This document shows, piece after piece, positions 58,658-64,000 of a stretch of 64,000 bases of DNA. The stretch spans positions 128,235,033 to 128,299,032 of the forward strand of contig JBAIZL010000002.1 of assembly GCA_036971475.1 (NCBI GenBank). Reading direction: 5' to 3'. The stretch comes from Prosapia bicincta. Taxonomy: Eukaryota > Arthropoda > Insecta > Hemiptera > Cercopidae. The notes under the pieces were generated by a model, which saw nothing but the letters and a program-made list of their open reading frames with translations, did no database searches and was not told the DNA's origin. The number at the start of each line of letters is the position of its first letter. Positions within the stretch are counted from its first letter, which is position 1. The translations under genes and the position numbers were made by a program.

Positions 58658-58705
58658 AATGTGAAGGGATATTTTTCAAATGATTTACATAATTTATTGT
58701 GGAGT

Positions 58706-58920
58706 AGTGATGTGACGAGTCGAGTATTTTGTCGACTCGATTAAATCGCCGTTTAAACTTGCTAAATTTGCCGTTTCAGCTGCTACCTGCTAATTTTGGA
58801 ATTCGTATAAACTATTTGACCTAGTTGATACTCGAGTATCGTAGTATAAGAATCGAGTCGGCTCGATACTCTGTTGACTCGATACCTTTCAAGTAAAATA
58901 CTCGACTCGTCACATCACTA
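58706..58920. mobile_element. hAT-type MITE, 215 bp
   Basis: Inverted ends AGTGATGTGACGAGTCGAGT and ACTCGACTCGTCACATCACT are perfect over 20 bp. TGTGGAGT (58698-58705) and TGTAGAGT (58921-58928) form an 8-bp target duplication with one mismatch. Confidence 0.88.
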
Positions 58921-59244
58921 TGTAGAGTAGTGAATTGAATAGTAGGAAACCCCACGTGGTTTTGTCAGAGCTCGGAACTCCCACGGATGAAATTTTTGTG
59001 ATCGGAAATACCACGCCTATGTCTGTGGTCGGAAGTCTCGCGGTCGGAAAGTCCACACCACCGATATGTTCAGCTGTGCGGACTGACATTTTCAACACAA
59101 CCTTTTATGAGAAATTAATCCCATAGATAATCTGTACAGGTAAGACACAATAACACGTCATTTGTATTTTTCCCTTTAAAATTAACATAAAATGAAAAAA
59201 AATGATTTTTATATAAATCACCCTAAAAATTCACAAAGATTTGA

Positions 59245-59387
59245 AGCTGAACACGTATATGTACAAGGATCTGATTACGAACAAGAAAAATCAAAAGTAT
59301 ATATTGTATAATAAAAGGTGAAAGGTCAAGTTGAACAAATTATTAATTCTATTAATAATTTTGGTGGTACATTCACACAGCAACCTT
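59245..59387 (+). repeat. direct repeat D, copy 2
   Basis: Same block as 57853-57996, about 90% alike. Confidence 0.85.
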
Positions 59388-60215
59388 AAAAACGTAATAC
59401 AACCTGTCGCGGTGTTCTGGGTGGCACCACTTAAATTGAAGTCCGGCAGGCCAGCAAAATAACATTTCCTTACGCCGAAGAATCGGTATTGTATTGTACT
59501 GTGGCACTCCCTACACGCTCTATCGTGTGTGTGCTCTGCACCTGCGTCTGGGTAAATAAAATGAATTGAATGTTTTATGGTCAGGTGCTGCTGGTAAAAC
59601 GCACTATATAAACAGCCACAGGCTCTCTAGCTATCATACATTACTATTGTGCCGACCAGCAACCCTTCTTTGATGATTTCAATTAGAGTGGGTGCTTTTC
59701 TGACCTTAACAGGTATAAAAAGAGCGGGCGAAATTCGTTTCCAAATCACCAAAAGCCCACTGCCCTTCAGGGGAGAAAGAGGGGCAACCACCCTGGGCAG
59801 TCATTATTCAAAAATTAAACAAAATTATATCTGTCTAATGGAGAATATCGAGTTAGTAGCCAAGACTTCCAGCTAGATCTTGTTACGAATGCAAATATTA
59901 AACAGTAAGAGTGTGATAAGTAAAGTACAGAAATATATGTTACATTAAATAATCTACTTTAAAAATAATTGTTTGCTATGTATCTGAACATTGGCTCTTC
60001 ACACAACAAAGTTTAATACAAATTACAGTAAAATTGTATCAGATACTGTGGTTGGGGTTATCAGCAAGGCGAGCCCTATCGTAAGTCGCGATGTCAAGCC
60101 TAAAATAAAATAAAATACAATAATGCTTTATACAATAGACTTAATATTAGTTTAGGGCATTTAAAATATAAGCTTAATATTTCAAGTGTATATGAAAAAG
60201 CTCAACTAACTCTTA
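59388..60215. other. no gene recognised; possible core promoter
   Basis: The ACTATATAAACAGCC TATA-like box at 59605-59619 is followed by a 75-codon frame at 59649-59876 whose product shows no known motif. 60043-60110 matches the tail of repeat R (20225-20300) in reverse. Confidence 0.35.
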
Positions 60216-60813
60216 CAAGGGCGGCTGTAGGAAAGGGGCAGTAGGGGCAATTGCCCCTCCCTCGAAAATTTGGATACCATTTTTTTTTAGAAATATATTT
60301 TTCATATTCGTAACACATTTAAATTTATTCCAGTTTACTTATAAAAATGTATTTCTCATTTGACTTTTATTTTAATGTAATGTATATTGTTTTTACATAT
60401 ATGTAATGTTACGTGTAGAAATTCATCTGATACCATTGGTAGTTCCACCCAGCATAAACACTGGCATGTTACAAGTCGCGCACTAGTTCCGCACCGGCCT
60501 ACCTAGTACATAAACTGTACTAACAGTTTGTGTACTACGACTCCGCAATGTCTCGTCAGACCGAGCCGTTTGATGCTGTGAAAGTTAAACAATATTTTGT
60601 ATTATGTACAAAAATAATAATTTTAGTATCTATGTAAATTCAGGTAAAATGCAAGTTTTTATGAAAAAATGCCAAATTTCCTGTGACTTTAGTACAAGAT
60701 TAGCTTGAAATTTCAGTTCCAGGGCTTTGTTTTTGAAAGTTGTCCGCCCCAAACCAACCCATGTTTTCCTGCCATTGTGTACCCCTCGAAAGGCTATAAT
60801 GGAGCCGCTCTTG
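60216..60813. mobile_element. hAT-type MITE, 598 bp
   Basis: AACTCTTA (60208-60215) and AACTCTTT (60814-60821) flank the inverted ends CAAGGGCGGCTGTAGGAAAG and CTATAATGGAGCCGCTCTTG (imperfect). No transposase inside. Confidence 0.85.
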
Positions 60814-60885
60814 AACTCTTTACAGTATTGTCGGCGGGCACCGTGACATAAGGTACATGATGTGAACTGTCTATGTAAAATATAT

Positions 60886-61110
60886 TAATCACCTAAACTA
60901 TAGTTTAGGACTATCAGAACTTTAAAAATGTAAATTTGTTAAAACTTACTGAGACAGAATGTTTTCGATCACTATGTGCCGATCTTCATCAGTGTCTTCT
61001 GATCAAAAATGTTCTGTCTCAGTAAGTTTTACTAAATTTAAAATACCGATAGTCATAAACTATTGTTTAAGTGATTAATAAGATTCACCGAACGTAATGG
61101 ACTACAAAAT
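60886..61110. repeat. PLE pseudo-LTR inverted repeat
   Basis: The left arm (60886-60960, minus sense) and right arm (61008-61110, plus sense) share the AAACTATTGTTTAAGTGATT and ACTGAGACAGAA-type blocks; the ribozyme core lies at the junction. Related to ends at 31.2, 35.1, 37.3 and 41.6 kb. Confidence 0.85.
60952..60997 (-). ncRNA. hammerhead ribozyme with intact core (PLE type)
   Basis: Minus-strand order: stem I AGACA (60997-60993) pairing with TGTCT (60956-60952); CTGATGA; stem II GATCG/TGATC (one G-U pair) around an eight-base loop; GAAA; minimal stem III AA-CA-TT; C at the cleavage site (60957). All core bases are intact. Best hammerhead candidate of this PLE lineage. Confidence 0.75.
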
Positions 61111-61345
61111 TCAAGAATAAAATATATTGTTTGTAATATATTTAAATTAAAATCTATCCATATCTAATGTTTAAATTTAGTAGTTTATTTTTCATATAGT
61201 TTCGAGCCATCGAGGCCAACCTTGGAAGCTCGTAATAAGAAGTAAGTTTTTCATATAGTTTCTATTTTATTTTTAAGGAGTGTTTGATATAAATACAAAA
61301 GCTTATAAATACCTATTATTAATATAACCATTTGACGTTTTAGGC

Positions 61346-61777
61346 TTAATAGATTAATTTCGACAATTTATGTAAAATAGTGAAGCAGCATAAAATAATG
61401 GTAGACGCTACTAGTTTTTTTAAGTGAAACAATTTAGAGCGACGTCCCGGGAAAAGTTTGGATATTGATGTCTTAAAATCACAGGTTTTAGGTATATTTA
61501 GGATTTCGTTAGAAAGATAGTTTAAATGGGTAGACAGTATCTGAATGGGGGCAAGTAAGGTTCTACAGAAAACAATAAAACTGTACGACCCTTTCACAGG
61601 TAATAAAACACTACTGTCAACCTTTGTGTAATGAAGCGTTAGACCCCATCGAGATGATTCTATATAGGTACTTTCATTTTGGAAATTGCATAAATTATAT
61701 CGGTTGTCCGAAATACTAGATTTGCAATAAACAGTCATTTGCTCTGCAACTCTCGGTGCAACATGGAGTTTCTTCAT
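61346..61777 (-). CDS. unidentified open reading frame, 143 codons
   Basis: ATG 61777 to TAG 61346, without internal stops. The product is basic and Leu/Ser/Lys-rich, starting MKKLHVAPRVAEQM; a middle hydrophobic stretch SYSFIVFCRTLLAPIQIL is not long enough to call a membrane segment. No domain recognised. It lies divergently, 18 bases left of the open frame that leads into the Merlin transposase, so it may be element-encoded, an unrelated gene's exon, or chance. Length is unusual for this AT-rich DNA, which has stops every 20-30 codons. Confidence 0.3.
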   Translation of the reverse strand: MKKLHVAPRVAEQMTVYCKSSISDNRYNLCNFQNESTYIESSRWGLTLHYTKVDSSVLLPVKGSYSFIVFCRTLLAPIQILSTHLNYLSNEILNIPKTCDFKTSISKLFPGRRSKLFHLKKLVASTIILCCFTILHKLSKLIY

Positions 61778-61794
61778 AGTTTAACAAAATGTGA

Positions 61795-61903
61795 AAAATA
61801 TTTAAACCAGGAAGGCATAATTACGTTTTTATTAATGAACAGGTAATTCCGCAGCGAAGAATCTGTCCATCTTGTGGTAAAACCCAAACTATACAGTCAA
61901 ATG
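61795..61903 (+). CDS. Merlin-type transposase, exon 1 (zinc-ribbon half)
   Basis: An open segment without a visible ATG, so the true 5' start or an earlier exon lies upstream. It ends NEQVIPQRRICPSCGKTQTI followed by QSN, containing C-P-S-C-G, the first half of the zinc ribbon of IS1595/Merlin transposases. The donor is GCAAGT at 61904-61909 (GC-type, with a consensus rest). The last codon is split 1/2 (G|GT), which fits exon 2 starting at 62139 after TTTCTAG. The 235-nt intron is AT-rich. Confidence 0.7.
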
Positions 61904-62138
61904 GCAAGTATTTTATAAATTAGCATAAATAATAATATTGTACATTTTATAAATTGCGGTATATTTTCGCTAATATTATAAATAATAGAGAATAGATTTG
62001 CTGGAAATCATGATTTTATTTGTCTCTTTTTTAACATTATTTTTATTAACTGTTCTGTAATTATTGTAAAACATAATTTTGAACAAGAAATTGCACTATC
62101 AAAGGTTAATAAAAAATATTAATTTATTTCTTTTCTAG

Positions 62139-62893
62139 GTAACGGATCTGAACAGAATATGAGATGCAATAATAGAACCACCCGGAGGAAAGATTCAATT
62201 CGAAATGGAACCATTTTTGCAAACTATACAATTTCAATGTCTAAAATTGTATTAGTTTTTGTGGGTTGGCTTCTAAAGTACTCAAAAAATACCATAGTTA
62301 GAGAAACGGGGTTAAATGAAAAGACTGTGCAACGGCTTGTGAACGATTTTCGGGATTTACTAACGGTTTGGTCGATTGAAACGAGTAGTAGGTTGGGTGG
62401 TGTCAACAGCGTCGTTGAAATTGATGAAAGTGCTTTTGGGCGTCGAAAATATAACAGAGGGCGAGTAACAAAAACAAGATGGGTTGTAGGTGGTATTGAA
62501 AGAAACACAAACAAATGTTTTCACAAAGAAGTTGCAAAAAGAGATGCACACACATTAAAAAACGTGATTACGGAATATGTTGAGCCCGGTACAACAATAA
62601 TTACTGATAGTTGGAAAGGATATAATACAAGACCATTACTTTTGGCTGGATCTGAGCATTTTAATGTGAATCATACACGTAACTTCTTGAATCCTAATGA
62701 TCGTAGCATACACACTCAGGGAATTGAATCAAACTGGGCTAAAATAAAAAGAGACATGAGGCGGCGAATCGGTAAAATATCTTCTAATATAGAGACATAC
62801 CTCACAGGATACACTTGGAGAAGTCTTCATCCAACAACTGAGGAGTTATTTATCGATTTCATAAATGCAGTCAACAATTTTTATCCCGTTTAG
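62139..62893 (+). CDS. Merlin-type (IS1595-like) transposase, exon 2, apparently intact
   Basis: Cut-and-paste DDE transposase of the Merlin superfamily, the eukaryotic relatives of bacterial IS1016/IS1595. Acceptor TTTTCTAG ends at 62138; the frame then reads through ATG 62159 to TAG 62891-62893 without a stop. Numbering from that ATG: SIRNGTIFANYTISMSKIVL (residues 13-32), the R-x-G-T-I-F block that follows the zinc ribbon; a helix-turn-helix with TGLNEKTVQRLV (51-62); first Asp D89 in VVEIDESAFGRRK; WVVGGIERN; second Asp D150 in TTIITDSWKGY; HTRNF; Glu E190 in GIESNWAKIKRDM, where the usual N-x-I-E-G block is seen as Q-G-I-E; and a closing YLTGYTWRS, LFIDFINAV. Spacing D-60-D-39-E. Length is normal for the family. 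An AATAAA lies just downstream. Terminal repeats were not located. Confidence 0.88.
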
Positions 62894-63596
62894 GCCTAAT
62901 ATGTAAATAAAAAGATTTTGAATAAAAAAAACAAAAAAACTCAAAAAAATTCATTCTTTAACAGGAAAATGTAAAAATGTTAAAAAACATTATAAAAGTA
63001 TAAAACAACAAAAAATCTTCAGGAGGACAAGGCCCTATGGGCCGCTAATTTCATGAATTGATTGGGCAGTTTTATTATAGATGTCAACCAATTTATGTTT
63101 TTGCGGCCCTGAGCAGAAACAACACTGATTATTTGAGTAAGTTTAGTAGATATATAAACGTTAGTTTTTAATGTGGCCGCAGCCCAATTCCTGACCGCCA
63201 GCCGCTCTGTCAGCGGTACTAGCGAGAACCGCCAAGGCCTGTTTGAACGTTTTTGCACCGGTTTACATTTCGCTCTGTGCTTTCGTTAGTTTTTATGCAA
63301 ATGTAATGATTTTGTTTTTGTTTTATAGATAATTACATGGGCTATCAACATTTAGTAATTAAAAAAGTGTTACTTGTACAACAACATTATTGATAAATCA
63401 ATAATGCCTAACAGAAAAAAAAATTATACAACAAATCTACTTTAGATAAAAAATTAGGTAGTAAAAAAAATATTTTTATGCATCGCAAAGGTTTTTATTC
63501 AATTTAGTAACTAAATATCATACTGTGTGCAAATTTTCACAACTCTACTACAAAAAATAGTTTGTCAAAAACGCATTTGTTGACAAGAGAAGTACT
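62894..63596. other. no gene recognised
   Basis: A 79-codon minus-strand frame at 63019-63258 contains QGRKNINWLTSIIKLPNQF and a palindromic GGCCCATAGGGCC; no family assigned. The rest is AT-rich. Confidence 0.35.
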
Positions 63597-64000
63597 TTAT
63601 TTTTTTGGGGATTTTTTCATTCGGCTGGCAACCAAAAGCAAATATGTTTTGTGACAGTATTTTGTTTGTCCAACAGGAATTTTTTGCTTCAGGATAGGAG
63701 GTATTCTTTTTCTGTTTATTCGTAATGTGCCTGTCAAATGAGTCGTCTTCGAATACAAATCTTTGGCCAGTGGAAATGAGGTAAAAAAATTATCTACGAA
63801 TAAGTGAAATCCTTTATTCAAGTAGTTTTCCATGTCTAATAATTTCATAACGACAGTAAACCCAAGTCCCTTGTTGACACTGCCGTTATTTTTATCTGTA
63901 TCTCTTTTGCCTTTGTAAAAAAAAGGACAAACAGTAATGAGAAAACACTCATGAGTAACGACATCGCGCTATATGAGAGCATGTAACTAATCAGCTCTGC
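63597..64000 (-). pseudogene. piggyBac-type transposase, partial, runs off window edge
   Basis: The minus frame from 63848 gives MKLLDMENYLNKGFHLFVDN, FFTSFPLAKDLYSKTTHLTG, TLRINRKRIPP, which is the piggyBac core segment around the second catalytic Asp (H-L-F-V-D-N-F/Y-F/Y-T-S). Directly upstream (63850-64000) another frame gives ITVCPFFYKGKRDT and NNGSVNKGLGFTVV, the preceding block, joined through a frameshift, so this copy is likely dead. The first catalytic Asp lies outside the window. The frame ends soon after HKTYLLLVA. A different lineage from the 3.2-5.0-kb element. Confidence 0.85.

Noticed and set aside
59649..59876. 75-codon frame downstream of a TATA-like box
   Set aside because: The TATA box is suggestive but the product is unrecognisable; not called as a gene.

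Overview
This is AT-rich, intron-bearing eukaryotic DNA from an animal, most likely an arthropod and probably an insect. The evidence is the mix of transposon families (Penelope-like, Merlin, piggyBac, PIF/Harbinger, pogo/Tigger, hAT, IS630/mariner-like, Gypsy, a Helitron-like piece), GT-AG and GC-AG introns, long (TA)n tracts, and one exon of a conserved animal gene. No species can be named from sequence alone. There are no operons, ribosome binding sites or CRISPR arrays.

Layout. 0-3 kb: two Penelope-like element (PLE) remnants separated by (TA)n tracts; the second is flanked by inverted pseudo-LTR arms with a hammerhead-ribozyme-like core. 3.2-5.0 kb: an internally deleted piggyBac element with TTAA target sites and a nested MITE. 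6.5-7.9 kb: a 25-bp minisatellite with a 375-bp higher-order period. 8.4-14.9 kb: a probable Harbinger element whose MADF/BESS-type gene (minus strand, two exons) is split by a 4.8-kb intron holding a second Harbinger, a pogo-like MITE, a palindrome and a 27-bp minisatellite. 16-22 kb: two more Harbinger fragments and a cluster of about 330-bp MITEs arranged as a large inverted repeat. 24-30 kb: a tRNA-like sequence, hAT and Gypsy pseudogenes. 31-37 kb: repeat arrays, a Helitron-like insert, and several PLE copies with palindromic arms and ribozyme motifs. 41-47.6 kb: PLE and IS630-like fragments, a near-complete Tigger/Jerky element and a pogo-like MITE.

50-51.2 kb holds a hAT derivative next to the only recognised host exon: the SAP-domain exon of a PIAS-family SUMO ligase at 51407-51573 (minus strand). 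The surrounding AT-rich DNA is probably intron of that gene. 51.7-60.8 kb is a series of hAT elements and fragments of IS630-like and MULE transposases. 61.8-62.9 kb carries an apparently intact Merlin transposase with a GC-AG intron. The window ends inside a piggyBac transposase on the minus strand.

The most interesting signal is a set of PLE-linked hammerhead ribozyme motifs in at least three sequence lineages. Two (35519-35561 and 60952-60997, minus strand) keep every conserved core base I can check by eye. Most other coding traces are broken transposases, and nothing here forms a joint pathway apart from element-internal partnerships (Harbinger transposase plus MADF protein; PLE reverse transcriptase plus endonuclease plus ribozyme).
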